A stretch of 11,013 bases of DNA. It comes from Bacillota bacterium (lineage in GTDB: Bacteria > Bacillota > Dehalobacteriia > UBA4068). A program made the translations under genes and the position numbers. Shown here one piece after another: positions 1 to 8,193 of the stretch. Where the stretch lies: NCBI GenBank assembly GCA_009778255.1, contig WRKD01000162.1, forward strand, positions 1-11,013. Direction: 5' to 3'. The notes below the pieces were generated by a model, which was given only the letters and a program-made list of their open reading frames with translations, was not told where the DNA came from and did not search any database. Position 1 is the stretch's first letter, and every line of letters starts with the position of its first letter.

Positions 1-179
1 GCGGCGGCGGTTATGGAGATCCTTTCGAGAGAGAAACATTCCGAGTGCTTGAGGATTACAATTCGGGTTATATAAGTCAAGAACATGCCGCAGTGGCATA
101 TGGCGTGGTTATAGACGAAGTGGGTCAAATAGATATGGAAGCTACCTTCAAGCTTCGAAGCCGAAAAAAAGGTGAATGA
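1..179 (+). CDS. Hydantoinase B / 5-oxoprolinase family protein, C-terminal fragment (5' end outside window)
   Basis: The reading frame beginning at base 3 is open to a TGA at 177-179 and encodes 58 residues starting GGGYGDPFERE. A glycine-rich GGGYGDP segment, followed by a 'VLEDYNSGYIS' helix and 'AYGVVID', is the typical C-terminal end of the HyuB / 5-oxoprolinase / acetophenone-carboxylase subunit family. These cytoplasmic enzymes, usually paired with a HyuA-type ATPase subunit, open cyclic amides such as hydantoins or 5-oxoproline with ATP. After the family motif the protein ends in a short basic tail (KLRSRKKGE). The substrate cannot be told from this piece. Its stop lies 19 bases before the next gene's preferred start, so the two may be cotranscribed. 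The family call is fairly secure; the hydantoin versus oxoproline choice is open. Confidence 0.8.
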   Translation, partial: GGGYGDPFERETFRVLEDYNSGYISQEHAAVAYGVVIDEVGQIDMEATFKLRSRKKGE

Positions 180-187
180 TAAATTAT

Positions 188-193
188 AGGTGA
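188..193 (+). promoter_or_regulatory. Ribosome binding site that decides the regulator start
   Basis: AGGTGA lies 5 bases before the ATG at 199. The alternative in-frame GTG at 190 overlaps this motif and has no Shine-Dalgarno site at a usual distance, so ATG 199 is preferred. Confidence 0.6.
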
Positions 194-198
194 TAGAG

Positions 199-762
199 AT
201 GGAAAAAGAATTGGGCAGGCAAATAAAACAGCTTCGTTTGGAACAGGGGCTTACCATGAAAGAACTGGGGAAGAGGGCGAATCTTTCCACGGGATATATT
301 TCACTTTTGGAGCGAGGGCTTTCCTCCATTTCTCTTACCTCATTGCAAAAAATTACTGAAGCTTTAGGCGCCAACCGAAATTATTTTTTTCAGATGCCGC
401 CAAGCCCTGCCCGTAAAGTGGTTCGTGGTTACGATTTAACTGTATTTAAGCTTAAAGGCTCGCATTATATTTATCATAGCTTGATTGGCGATGTGCCCGA
501 AAAAGAACGCCAGATGGAACCAACTTTGGTAACGCTATTACCAGGAATGGAGCGTAATGATATATTACCTTTTGCACATGAAGGAGAGGAATTCGGTTTT
601 GTATTAGAAGGTGTTCTGACATTTATTATTGAGGATAAAAACTATGATCTTAATCCGGGCGACAGCCTTCATATACCATCTACTTTGCCTCATAACTGGG
701 CCAATTTAACAAATAAGCTGGTGAAATTGCTATATGTTAACACAGCAAAAGTGTTTTTGTAA
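199..762 (+). CDS. XRE-family transcriptional regulator with C-terminal cupin sensor domain
   Basis: The protein is 187 residues from ATG 199. Residues about 5-61 form a lambda-repressor-type helix-turn-helix (LGRQIKQLRLEQGLTMKELG, then STGYISLLERG), which binds DNA. Residues about 110-180 form a small cupin barrel: 'PFAHEGEEFGFVLEG' supplies the first cupin motif (His127, Glu128 to Glu131, Gly138) and 'NPGDSLHIPSTLPHNW' the second (Gly154-Asp155, Pro160, His165). Proteins of this architecture, such as PuuR of E. coli, are usually local regulators that sense a small metabolite or metal through the cupin. Its place between the hydantoinase gene and the transporter operon suggests it controls one or both, which is inference. 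No clear terminator follows it. The domain call is very secure; the ligand is unknown. Confidence 0.92.
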   Translation: MEKELGRQIKQLRLEQGLTMKELGKRANLSTGYISLLERGLSSISLTSLQKITEALGANRNYFFQMPPSPARKVVRGYDLTVFKLKGSHYIYHSLIGDVPEKERQMEPTLVTLLPGMERNDILPFAHEGEEFGFVLEGVLTFIIEDKNYDLNPGDSLHIPSTLPHNWANLTNKLVKLLYVNTAKVFL

Positions 763-982
763 ATTTTTATAATAAGAGAAAGTGAGGTGAAAAAGTTTAC
801 TGGACGCCGCCGCTTTCGTATTTGTCAGAATGGGTATAAATATTTACGCACCAAGAGAATGCAAAAGGGCGAGCGATTTAGCAGTGGTAGAGATTCTTCG
901 TTGCGCCCAAATAATGACAGTGATTGTTGGATTTATGAGTTTTCGTGGATACACAGTAAGATTTTAAGGAGGGATTATTGAT
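763..982 (+). other. Intergenic region upstream of the transporter operon
   Basis: This 220-base stretch probably carries the leader of the binding-protein gene. A TATAAT hexamer at 768-773 is a perfect -10 match, but no recognisable -35 box lies 16-18 bases before it. A GTG-started frame (787-981, 64 codons, basic, low complexity) runs through it but resembles no known protein and covers a repeat-like segment, so it is not called as a gene. A second small frame at 830-969 is also unconvincing. The Shine-Dalgarno of the next gene, AAGGAGGG at 966-973, sits at its end. No strong hairpin was seen. Confidence 0.5.
887..920. repeat. Degenerate dispersed-repeat fragment
   Basis: The segment contains AGATTCTTCGTTGCGC followed by AATGACAG. 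It resembles the 'GATTCTTCG-CTGCGCTCA-GAATGACAG' class of short intergenic repeats scattered in many bacterial genomes, here with a changed middle. The right edge of the window has a similar TCATTGCG/TTCGCG stretch. This is recognition from memory and has not been tested by counting copies in the genome. Confidence 0.35.
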
Positions 983-2656
983 ATGTATTTCAAAAGTAAA
1001 AAATATTTGCTTGCCATTTTATTAATAGCCGCACTTTTTATAAGTCTATGTTTTCTAGCAGCTTGCGGTGAAAAATCCACTAAGCAAAACTCTAATCAAT
1101 TAACGCCAGAAGGCAATGACGGTGTTGAAAAAATCGTCCGCATTTGCGCAAGCTTCCCCTTACAGGCGGATCCTGGTGTGGGTAGCAATTCCATTGAGGC
1201 AGTTGTGCAGTTTAATTTATATGATGCTATGGTATTTCCTGATATAGACGGCACAATATTACCACATGTAGCCGAAACATGGGATGTTTCTAACGACGGT
1301 ATGAGCTATACTTTCCATATTCGCCAAGGCATCAAATTCCATGACGGAAGTGAACTAACTGCCAATGATGTGGCATTCAGTATGAATCGCCTGTTAGCAA
1401 TTGGTGAAGGTTTTGCCTATCTATACACACCATATGTAAAAGAAGCTGTTGTTATCGATGAATATACAGTAGAATTTCAAATGAAGCAAACCTTTGGTCC
1501 TTTTGTCGCATCCCTGGTTCGAATGGCGGTGCTCAATGAAAAGGTAGTTATGGCTAATCTTGAAAATGGAAATTATGGCGATTTTGGTGATTATGGAAAA
1601 AAATATTTATTGACTCATGATGCAGGGAGCGGTCCTTACAAAATGATTGAAATGCAGATGGAAGAATATATGTTGGCTGAACGGTATAAAGAGTACTGGC
1701 TGGGATGGAGTGGAGACAACCCAGAATACTTTAAACCTATGGCTGTCAATGACCCTGCGACCATTCGTACATTGATGAGCCGCCACGAATTAGAAATTAC
1801 TGATGAATGGCAGGCTGTAGAAAACCTACAGGCTATGGCAGCCCTTGATGGCATAACAGTACCAAATATGTACACGGGTGCATTGGTAAATCTGGAAATG
1901 AACACTCGCAAAGCGCCAACGGATGACATTCACTTCCGCAAGGCTTTAGCCTGGCTATTCGATTATAATACTGCCACTACTAGTATTTATCCAAATACAA
2001 AACAAGCCGTTGGACCGGTTTCTGCTTCCTATGCCGGACATAACCCCGATGTTTTCCAATATAGTTTTAATATTGATAAAGCTCAAGAAGAGTTGGACCA
2101 ATCAAAATATGCAGATAAACTGGCCGATTATCCCATTGATATTGCCTGGAGCGCCGATGTGCCGGATGAAGAAAAGTTATGTTTACTGTTGCAACAAGCT
2201 TGTGCCCAGATAGGGATTACACTTAATGTAAAAAAGGCTTCTTTTGCTACTCTGATTGCCGATTCGGCAACTATTGATACCACAAGTAGTATTACCATTA
2301 TGTATCCTAGTGACAGCTATGGAGAAGCCGGCGCTGTACTCAATCTGCGCTATCACAGTGCTACTACTGGGACTTTCCAACAATATGAATGGCTTAAAGA
2401 TCCACAAATCGACGCGGCTATAGAAGCAGCTCTGGCGGAAATCAACACAACTAGCCGTCTGAATATGTATAAAAAAATCCAAAGTGATTTGGTTGATATA
2501 TGTCCAACTATTAGTGTTTTGGAATGGCCGGAGATGCGCGCGTATCAATCTGGTTATCTATATTGGCCAGAGGCTGAACAGGCGCTTTCTGGTGGTATCA
2601 ATGCTCCGATCATGGGCCGTTCAGTCTATCTTCGCACCATGAAATTTATAAAGTAG
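983..2656 (+). CDS. Peptide ABC transporter substrate-binding lipoprotein (SBP family 5, DppA/OppA-like)
   Basis: The protein is 557 residues with a strong ribosome site (AAGGAGGG, 9 bases before ATG). Its N-terminus has a lysine-bearing start, a hydrophobic stretch at residues 8-26 and the lipobox LAAC (residues 25-28), so it should be lipid-anchored at Cys28 outside the membrane. The mature part shows the family-5 signature: 'DGTILPHVAETWDVSNDG' followed by 'YTFHIRQGIKFHDGSELTANDVAFSMNR'. The C-terminal lobe has the usual 'RLNMYKKIQSDLVDICPTI' helix. Length fits the family. Members bind di- and oligopeptides, nickel complexes, opines or other small solutes; the ligand cannot be read from sequence. 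It is the first gene of the transporter operon and is separated from the permeases by a strong hairpin, so it may be made in excess over them. Confidence 0.93.
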   Translation: MYFKSKKYLLAILLIAALFISLCFLAACGEKSTKQNSNQLTPEGNDGVEKIVRICASFPLQADPGVGSNSIEAVVQFNLYDAMVFPDIDGTILPHVAETWDVSNDGMSYTFHIRQGIKFHDGSELTANDVAFSMNRLLAIGEGFAYLYTPYVKEAVVIDEYTVEFQMKQTFGPFVASLVRMAVLNEKVVMANLENGNYGDFGDYGKKYLLTHDAGSGPYKMIEMQMEEYMLAERYKEYWLGWSGDNPEYFKPMAVNDPATIRTLMSRHELEITDEWQAVENLQAMAALDGITVPNMYTGALVNLEMNTRKAPTDDIHFRKALAWLFDYNTATTSIYPNTKQAVGPVSASYAGHNPDVFQYSFNIDKAQEELDQSKYADKLADYPIDIAWSADVPDEEKLCLLLQQACAQIGITLNVKKASFATLIADSATIDTTSSITIMYPSDSYGEAGAVLNLRYHSATTGTFQQYEWLKDPQIDAAIEAALAEINTTSRLNMYKKIQSDLVDICPTISVLEWPEMRAYQSGYLYWPEAEQALSGGINAPIMGRSVYLRTMKFIK

Positions 2657-2671
2657 TAAAATTGATGAATA

Positions 2672-2706
2672 ATCCGGACAAGCCGCTTAAAACGGCTTGT
2701 CCGGAT
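2672..2706 (+). promoter_or_regulatory. Strong intra-operon stem-loop between binding protein and permease
   Basis: ATCCGGACAAGCCG and its exact reverse complement form a 14-bp perfect stem around a 7-base loop (CTTAAAA), 15 bases after the binding-protein stop. No T-run follows, so it is a poor intrinsic terminator. A stable hairpin at this place in importer operons commonly protects the upstream mRNA from 3' decay, or partly attenuates, giving more binding protein than permease. The stem is seen directly; the role is inferred. Confidence 0.75.
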
Positions 2707-2757
2707 AGCAGCAGGTAGTGGCGCTTTGTTAATTATCAACACGAAAGGGGCTATTAG

Positions 2758-3780
2758 ATGAAAGAAATGCTAATTTTCATCCTCAAGCGGCTGGGATGGT
2801 CCGTATTCGTATTAATTGGCCTTTCAATTCTAATTTTCTGTATTGCCCGTATAATACCTGGTGACCCAGGTGTTATGGCTTTGGGCACGCGTGCCACACC
2901 AGAGGCATTGGAACAATATCGAATTGATAATTTTTTATATGAATCGCTGCCAAGGCAATATATTCATTGGTTTGAAGGCGCGGTAAAAGGCAATTTTGGC
3001 GTTTCTACCCAAACCAGACGTGAGGTTGCCCTGGATATCAAGGAATTTTTACCGGCAACACTGGAATTGATTTTATTTGCCGCTATATTGGAAATAGTGG
3101 GCGGAATACTGCTGGGGGCGCTTTCAGCGCGCTATCCTGGCGAGGTAATAGATAACAGTGTACGAGTGGCTTCATATTTGGGGATTGCAACACCTGCCTT
3201 TGTTTGGGCTATCATGTTTATGCTTATTTTTGCTTTTGTCTGGCCAATATTACCGGCAATTGGGCGCATTGATGTACCCAAGCCTCCTCCTTACACAGGT
3301 TTTTTATTGTTGGATAGTCTGCTGGCTGGTAATCTAATAGCTTTTTGGGATGCTTTTAAGCACCTTATCATGCCCGGTACAGCATTAGCATTAACCGGTG
3401 TAGCCCAAGCAGCGCGCATGACCCGTACCAGTATGATGGAAAATCTCAGCAAGGATTATGTAGGAGCTGAAATTGCGGCTGGTATACCAATGCGGCGAGT
3501 GATTCTGCAATATGTGCTTCGTCCTGCTGCTACGCCAACGGTATCTATAGTAGCCTTAGATATAGCTGCTATGTTAGGTAATGCTTTTCTGGTTGAAGTG
3601 ATTTTTAGCTACCCAGGCATTTCTAAATATGGTATTAATGCTATATTGAATAAGGATTTAAATGCTATTGTAGCCGTGGTTTTGGTGATTGGCATAACAT
3701 TTTTAATTGTCAATATCATTGTTGATATCATAGCTTCATATTTGGATCCGCGTATTCGTTTGCAAGGGGGCGATAGCTGA
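2758..3780 (+). CDS. Peptide ABC transporter permease, DppB-type
   Basis: The protein is 340 residues; ATG 2758 follows AAAGGGG at 2744-2750. Residues 10-32 form the first membrane helix, followed by the family motif 'ARIIPGDPG', an extracytoplasmic segment (about 40-95) and further helices at roughly 99-122, 135-160, 245-275 and 290-328. The cytoplasmic coupling (EAA-like) loop reads 'VGAEIAAGIPMRRVILQYVLRPA' in parts (about 225-247) and should contact an ATPase subunit. The ending 'DIIASYLDPRIRL' is typical of DppB/OppB/NikB proteins. It pairs with the next permease, whose ATG overlaps this stop by one base (TGATG), implying translational coupling. Family secure; substrate unknown. Confidence 0.93.
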   Translation: MKEMLIFILKRLGWSVFVLIGLSILIFCIARIIPGDPGVMALGTRATPEALEQYRIDNFLYESLPRQYIHWFEGAVKGNFGVSTQTRREVALDIKEFLPATLELILFAAILEIVGGILLGALSARYPGEVIDNSVRVASYLGIATPAFVWAIMFMLIFAFVWPILPAIGRIDVPKPPPYTGFLLLDSLLAGNLIAFWDAFKHLIMPGTALALTGVAQAARMTRTSMMENLSKDYVGAEIAAGIPMRRVILQYVLRPAATPTVSIVALDIAAMLGNAFLVEVIFSYPGISKYGINAILNKDLNAIVAVVLVIGITFLIVNIIVDIIASYLDPRIRLQGGDS

Positions 3781-4688
3781 TGACAGTACAAAAACATGAG
3801 TATAATACGGAGTCTGTCACCTCTCGTAATCAAGCGCGTATTAGCGGCTTCAAGCGTAGTTGGTATATGTTTTCCCGAAATAAAATTTCCGTAGTCGGCT
3901 TAGTTGCGGTGAGTTTTATGGTCTTGCTTGCTCTGTTCGAGCGATTTATTGCTCCGTACCCAAGCCATGCGGGCCCTTATGTTGATTTTGCAAACGCTAA
4001 TATTGCACCATGCAAAGAATTTTTATTTGGTACTGATCAGTATGGTCGCGATGTGTTGAGCCGAATTATTTTTTCTATACGCAATGCCTTGACGATGGGA
4101 ATTGGTGTTCTATGTGTAGCAGCCCCCATTGGTACTATAATGGGATTACTTGCCGGCTATACTAAAGGACGGTTAATCTCAACCATAATTATGCGGGTTG
4201 TAGATATTTTTCTCTCACTGCCTTCGCTAGTACTGGCACTGGCTGTTTCCGCTATGTTAAACCCCACTTTATTTAATTCCATGATGGCTATTACATTTTC
4301 CTGGTGGGCCTGGTATGCGCGCTTAGTTTATGGCACAGCTTCATCGGTACGTAATGAATACTATATACAATCTGCCAAGTTGATGGGAGCGGGTCTAGGA
4401 CATATTATTTTTAGGGAAGTGTTGCCCAATTGCTCCTCTACCATTCTTACTAAAATGACCCTTGATATGGGCATTGTTATACTAATGGGCGCTGCATTAA
4501 GTTTTGTTGGGCTGGGTGAACAGCCGCCTAACCCGGCCTTAGGCACTATGATTGCTGATGGATATAAATTTCTGCCAAACATGTGGTGGTTAACTGTTTT
4601 TCCTGCTTTAGCAATAATGATGATTGTGCTGGCTTTCAATCTTTTAGGTGACGGTATCAGCGATATGCTTAATGCGGGGGAGGTATAG
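3780..4688 (+). CDS. Peptide ABC transporter permease, DppC-type
   Basis: The protein is 302 residues, starting in the TGATG overlap with the upstream permease; AAGGGGG at 3764-3770 is the ribosome site. The N-terminal cytoplasmic tail (1-36) precedes a first helix at about 37-57. The DppC-type hallmark 'LFGTDQYGRDVLSRII' is at residues 82-97. Helices follow at about 101-125, 135-160, 163-180, 223-243 and 272-290. The coupling loop is 'YYIQSAKLMGAGLGHIIFREVLP' in parts (about 194-216). The C-terminal 'FNLLGDGISDML' is the family ending. It forms the membrane channel with the DppB-type partner. Length and motifs are normal and nothing is missing. Confidence 0.93.
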   Translation: MTVQKHEYNTESVTSRNQARISGFKRSWYMFSRNKISVVGLVAVSFMVLLALFERFIAPYPSHAGPYVDFANANIAPCKEFLFGTDQYGRDVLSRIIFSIRNALTMGIGVLCVAAPIGTIMGLLAGYTKGRLISTIIMRVVDIFLSLPSLVLALAVSAMLNPTLFNSMMAITFSWWAWYARLVYGTASSVRNEYYIQSAKLMGAGLGHIIFREVLPNCSSTILTKMTLDMGIVILMGAALSFVGLGEQPPNPALGTMIADGYKFLPNMWWLTVFPALAIMMIVLAFNLLGDGISDMLNAGEV

Positions 4689-4690
4689 GT

Positions 4691-5698
4691 ATGAAGCAGC
4701 AACAGGCATTGCTGGATATCAAGGATTTGCATGTTCACTTCAAGGTTTATGGAGGGTATGCAAGGGTATTAAATGATGTAAACCTTTCAGTTTTTACTGG
4801 CGAAAAGATTGGCTTAGTAGGAGAAAGCGGCTGTGGTAAAACAACAACTGTTAAGTCTATAATGCGTGTATTACCAAAACAGGCTGTGATAGCTGGCGGA
4901 GAAATTCTTTTTGAAGGTCAAGATGTACTAAGAATGAAAGATAAGGCGTTAAATGTTTTGCGTGGGCAAAAGCTGTCGATGATTTTCCAAGACCCAGTGG
5001 CGGCGCTTAACCCAGTGTTTACCGTTGGCAAGCAGATATGTGACGCCATACGTTTTTCCGGGATAACGAAAGGCAATAATAAAAGCGAAATTCGTAAATT
5101 AGCTGTTAAAGCTCTTAAAGAGTGCTCTATGCCAGATCCCTATCGTATTTTGGATAATTATCCCTTTCAGCTTTCTGGCGGTATGCGTCAACGGGTATGT
5201 ATCGCTATGGCGCTGGCTACGGCAAGTAGCCTAATGATTGCCGATGAGCCAACAACAAATTTGGATGTAACTATACAAGATCAGGTTCTACATTTAATTC
5301 GTGACTTAGTAGAAAAAAACAATACTGCACTAATTTTAATAACACATTCTTTGGGAGTAGCGCGAGAGATGACGGATCGCATATATGTAATGTATGCAGG
5401 AAATATAGTTGAAATGGCAAGTACTGAAGAAATATTTGAAGCGCCATATCACCCATATACAAAGGGATTATTAAACTCAATTCCTAAGCTGACGGGTGAT
5501 GGCATTATGGCTGGAATAGATGGTTATTTGCCGGATTACTTGAACCCCCCTTTGGGTTGCCGTTTTCAGAGCCGTTGTTCTTATGCCTCTGAGTACTGTG
5601 GTAAAGGTAAGCCACCGTTTATTGAGGTGATACCTGAGCATTATGTTGCCTGTTATCGCTATAGCGAGAGTTGGCAAAAAAATAAACTGGGGGTATAG
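4691..5698 (+). CDS. Peptide ABC transporter ATP-binding protein, DppD-type
   Basis: The protein is 335 residues, 2 bases after the previous stop, with GGGGAGGT as ribosome site. All ATPase motifs are intact: Walker A GESGCGKTT (44-52), Q-loop Gln100, signature LSGGM (161-165), Walker B LMIADEP (181-187, Asp185-Glu186) and the switch His219. The C-terminal oligopeptide-transporter extension carries four cysteines (290, 296, 303, 321) spaced C-x5-C-x6-C-x17-C. This conserved cluster of DppD/OppD proteins is reported to hold an iron-sulfur cluster in some members. It should pair with the downstream ATPase as a heterodimer on the cytoplasmic side and supply at least one full ATP site. Confidence 0.94.
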   Translation: MKQQQALLDIKDLHVHFKVYGGYARVLNDVNLSVFTGEKIGLVGESGCGKTTTVKSIMRVLPKQAVIAGGEILFEGQDVLRMKDKALNVLRGQKLSMIFQDPVAALNPVFTVGKQICDAIRFSGITKGNNKSEIRKLAVKALKECSMPDPYRILDNYPFQLSGGMRQRVCIAMALATASSLMIADEPTTNLDVTIQDQVLHLIRDLVEKNNTALILITHSLGVAREMTDRIYVMYAGNIVEMASTEEIFEAPYHPYTKGLLNSIPKLTGDGIMAGIDGYLPDYLNPPLGCRFQSRCSYASEYCGKGKPPFIEVIPEHYVACYRYSESWQKNKLGV

Positions 5699-5701
5699 TT
5701 T

Positions 5702-6712
5702 ATGGGTAAGCAATATATGGAGACAAAAAACGGCTATGGTCAAGTTGGAGGTAAAGAAGAAGATGTGTTGATAGTCCGGAACATGAAAAAGTATTTTCCT
5801 ACTAAAACTAAAGGCAGCTTCGTAAAAGCGGTGGATGATATTAGTTTCAGTGTACGTTTTGGTGAAGTTATCGGTTTGGTAGGTGAAAGTGGTTCCGGTA
5901 AAAGCACAACTGCATATGTGGTTATGGGCATGCATAACTTAACTGCTGGTTCTGTTTTTTTTCGCGGGCAAGATATTTCAATGCCTGTTAGCAAACGTTC
6001 ACTTTCTTTAAAACGGGATCTTAAGATAGTTTTTCAAGATCCCGGTACATCATTAAACCCACAACGAAATATAGGTAACATACTATCACTACCACTTAAG
6101 GTTCATAAAATTGTGCCCCAAAACGAAGTATTTGAACATGCTGGGAAGTTGTTGCAAATGGTTGGCTTAACACCAGAGACTATTTACAAGTACCCCCGCT
6201 CATTAGGCGGCGGTGAACGGCAACTAGTTGCTATAGCCAGGGCGCTTGCCACTAATCCTACTATGATGGTGTTAGATGAGCCAACATCTTCATTGGATGT
6301 TTCTATACAGGCTAAAATCATTAATACTTTAATAGATTTGCAAAAACAGTTCGATATGTCATACCTTTTTATAACGCATGATATGAGTCTTATGCGTAAT
6401 ATTGCGGATCGTATAGCAATCATGTATTTAGGGCGTATTGTGGAGATGTCGCCGACCAAAGATTTTTTTCTCAATCCACAGCATCCCTACACTAAAATGT
6501 TATTATCTTCAATTCCTGTAGTGTTAGACGCGGAGAAAGCTTTAAAACCTGAGAAAATAGAATCAAGAGGTGAAATTCCAAGCCCCGTAAATATTCCTGC
6601 GGGCTGCCGTTTTAATAGCCGTTGCCCTTATGCATATGATCTTTGCCGTAGCAGTGAACCTATAATGCGTGAATTTTTACCGGATCATGAAGTAGCTTGC
6701 CACTTATGCTGA
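5702..6712 (+). CDS. Peptide ABC transporter ATP-binding protein, DppF-type, with altered signature motif
   Basis: The protein is 336 residues, 3 bases after the previous stop; ATG 5702 is 8 bases after a GGGGG run, and a later in-frame ATG at 5717 is less well placed. Walker A is GESGSGKST (61-69), Q-loop Gln112, Walker B MMVLDEP (Asp192-Glu193) and switch His226, all normal. The signature motif reads LGGGE (168-172) instead of LSGGQ/E: the serine that contacts ATP gamma-phosphate in the partner site is Gly169 (codon GGC, 6206-6208). The C-terminal cysteines at 302, 308, 315 and 333 repeat the C-x5-C-x6-C-x17-C pattern of its partner, and a fifth cysteine ends the chain. It completes the ABC importer. 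Family call secure; the effect of the substitution is inferred. Confidence 0.93.
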   Translation: MGKQYMETKNGYGQVGGKEEDVLIVRNMKKYFPTKTKGSFVKAVDDISFSVRFGEVIGLVGESGSGKSTTAYVVMGMHNLTAGSVFFRGQDISMPVSKRSLSLKRDLKIVFQDPGTSLNPQRNIGNILSLPLKVHKIVPQNEVFEHAGKLLQMVGLTPETIYKYPRSLGGGERQLVAIARALATNPTMMVLDEPTSSLDVSIQAKIINTLIDLQKQFDMSYLFITHDMSLMRNIADRIAIMYLGRIVEMSPTKDFFLNPQHPYTKMLLSSIPVVLDAEKALKPEKIESRGEIPSPVNIPAGCRFNSRCPYAYDLCRSSEPIMREFLPDHEVACHLC

Positions 6713-6759
6713 TTATAAAGGTTTTCACACTATTCTGTAGAAGTTTTTTATTAATATAA

Positions 6760-6766
6760 AAGGTGG
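6760..6766 (+). promoter_or_regulatory. Ribosome binding site supporting a TTG start
   Basis: AAGGTGG lies 7 bases before the TTG at 6774. No ATG or GTG at a comparable distance is in frame, so a TTG start is likely. Confidence 0.6.
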
Positions 6767-6773
6767 TGTTAAC

Positions 6774-8147
6774 TTGAAAGAACATAATGAATTGAATATC
6801 GCTTCTGTTGAAGAATTTGGCTATGAACAAGAACTAAAACGTAGCCTTGGCTTAGGCGGTGTACTTGTTTATGGTCTGGCTGTTATGGCTCCATTAGCGC
6901 CGGCGGCTGTATTCGGTTTTGTGGCGCGAGAAAGCTTTGGGTTGGTACCACTTGTTTATTTCATTGGTATTATGGGTATGGTGTTCACCGCAATTGGTTA
7001 TGCGCATATGGGGCGTCGTTTTCCTATAGCCGGATCAGTTTATAATTATGTGCAACGCGGCCTTAATCCACATATTGGCTTTATTGCCGGCTGGCTAATT
7101 ATGGTTGATTATTTTCTTATTCCTGCAGCATGTGTGAATTTAACAGGCACTTGGGCAACGGATATCATTCCATCCGTACCTTCTTGGGTTTTCATTTTAC
7201 TTACTGTGGCTATATTTACCTTTATCAATATTCGCGGGATCGAGAGCGCAACTATTCTGAATTTTTGCCTAGTAGGTTTACAATTTGCTTTATTTGGCGT
7301 ATTTATTTTCTGCGTGATCCGTTTTCTATCGCTGGGCAATGGCTTAGGTTTTTCTATAAAACCGTTTTATCAACCAGGTGTAATCGACTTTAAGTTTATC
7401 GCCGCAGCAGCAACATTGGCGTGCTTCTCTTTTATTGGTTTCGATTCTGTCAGTACTTTAGGAGAAGAAGCGAAGTATCCGGCGCGGGATGTACCGCGGG
7501 CTACTATATTATGTTTATTGATATTGGGTGTGATGTTTATAGTAATGACTTGGCTTGCTGCTTGTGTAGTGCCAGATTATACTATGCTTGATCCTGATAT
7601 GGGCTTTTTCAACATTTGTGCTATCGTTGGCGGACCGGCTTTGCGTTTAGCAATGATACTAACCTTAATGACTGCTAATTTAATTTGTGGTGTAGCAACA
7701 CAGGCTTCAGTAACACGTATCATGTATAGCTTTTCCCGAGACAAATTTTTCCCTAAATTTTTTGGCATCATCCACCCCAAATATAAGAGCCCCTGGTTGG
7801 GCATTCTATTTTGCGGCATAAGCACAGCCATATTATCAATTTTTGTTTATATAGAAAATCTATTAACGCTTGTCAATTTTGGAGCGCTCAGCGCCTACCT
7901 TTTCCTTAACGTTACAGTTTTTTGGTATTTCTTCATCCGCCTTAAGAGGCGTGGTTTACATGGCATTATCAATTACTTGATCGTGCCTACTGTTGGTTTT
8001 ACCATATTGGCTTTCATTTGGCTTGGCTTCGACAGAATTACTTTAACTTTCGGCCTTTCTTGGTTACTTATCGGCATTATTTGGGGCGCTATAAAAAGTA
8101 AAGGCTATAGAGAAGTTCCGGAAGCATATAAAAAAGCAACTATTTGA
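6774..8147 (+). CDS. APC-superfamily amino-acid / amine permease
   Basis: The protein is 457 residues from a TTG start. It is very hydrophobic, with about 12 predicted membrane helices. After a short N-terminal tail, 'LKRSLGLGGVLVYGLAVMAP' matches the first, partly unwound helix of APC transporters, where the substrate amine and carboxylate bind. 'GRRFPIAGSVYNYVQRGL' and 'GFDSVSTLGEEAKYPARDVPRA' are the two best-conserved loops of the family. Members are secondary importers or exchangers of amino acids or polyamines; substrate specificity is not readable. It lies 61 bases after the ABC transporter and 46 before the amidotransferase-like gene on the same strand, with no terminator between, so it probably belongs to the same operon. 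It may import a free amino acid or export a breakdown product (inference). Confidence 0.92.
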   Translation: MKEHNELNIASVEEFGYEQELKRSLGLGGVLVYGLAVMAPLAPAAVFGFVARESFGLVPLVYFIGIMGMVFTAIGYAHMGRRFPIAGSVYNYVQRGLNPHIGFIAGWLIMVDYFLIPAACVNLTGTWATDIIPSVPSWVFILLTVAIFTFINIRGIESATILNFCLVGLQFALFGVFIFCVIRFLSLGNGLGFSIKPFYQPGVIDFKFIAAAATLACFSFIGFDSVSTLGEEAKYPARDVPRATILCLLILGVMFIVMTWLAACVVPDYTMLDPDMGFFNICAIVGGPALRLAMILTLMTANLICGVATQASVTRIMYSFSRDKFFPKFFGIIHPKYKSPWLGILFCGISTAILSIFVYIENLLTLVNFGALSAYLFLNVTVFWYFFIRLKRRGLHGIINYLIVPTVGFTILAFIWLGFDRITLTFGLSWLLIGIIWGAIKSKGYREVPEAYKKATI

Positions 8148-8180
8148 AACACTGCAGCGACAGGCAACGATCAATAAAAA

Positions 8181-8186
8181 GGAGGG
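8181..8186 (+). promoter_or_regulatory. Ribosome binding site deciding the start at 8194
   Basis: GGAGGG, preceded by an A-run, is 7 bases before ATG 8194 but only 4 before the adjacent in-frame TTG 8191, so the ATG is preferred. Confidence 0.6.
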
Positions 8187-8193
8187 TATATTG

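Noticed and set aside
830..969. Small frame in the same gap beginning MGINIYAP
   Set aside because: No good ribosome site and no recognisable family; it reads the repeat-like segment in another frame.
787..981. 64-codon GTG-started frame before the binding-protein gene
   Set aside because: Its composition is unlike a conserved protein, it runs over a repeat-like segment, and it ends inside the Shine-Dalgarno region of the next gene. It may be chance.
4361..4738. Antisense frames over the transporter genes (for example on the minus strand here)
   Set aside because: They lie fully opposite well-supported genes and have no ribosome sites or family motifs.
6713..6773. Terminator or internal promoter between the ABC ATPase and the APC permease
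   Set aside because: The T-run at 6744-6749 has no stem before it, and the best -35/-10 pair (TTCACA, TATTAA) has a 19-base spacer, so neither is convincing.
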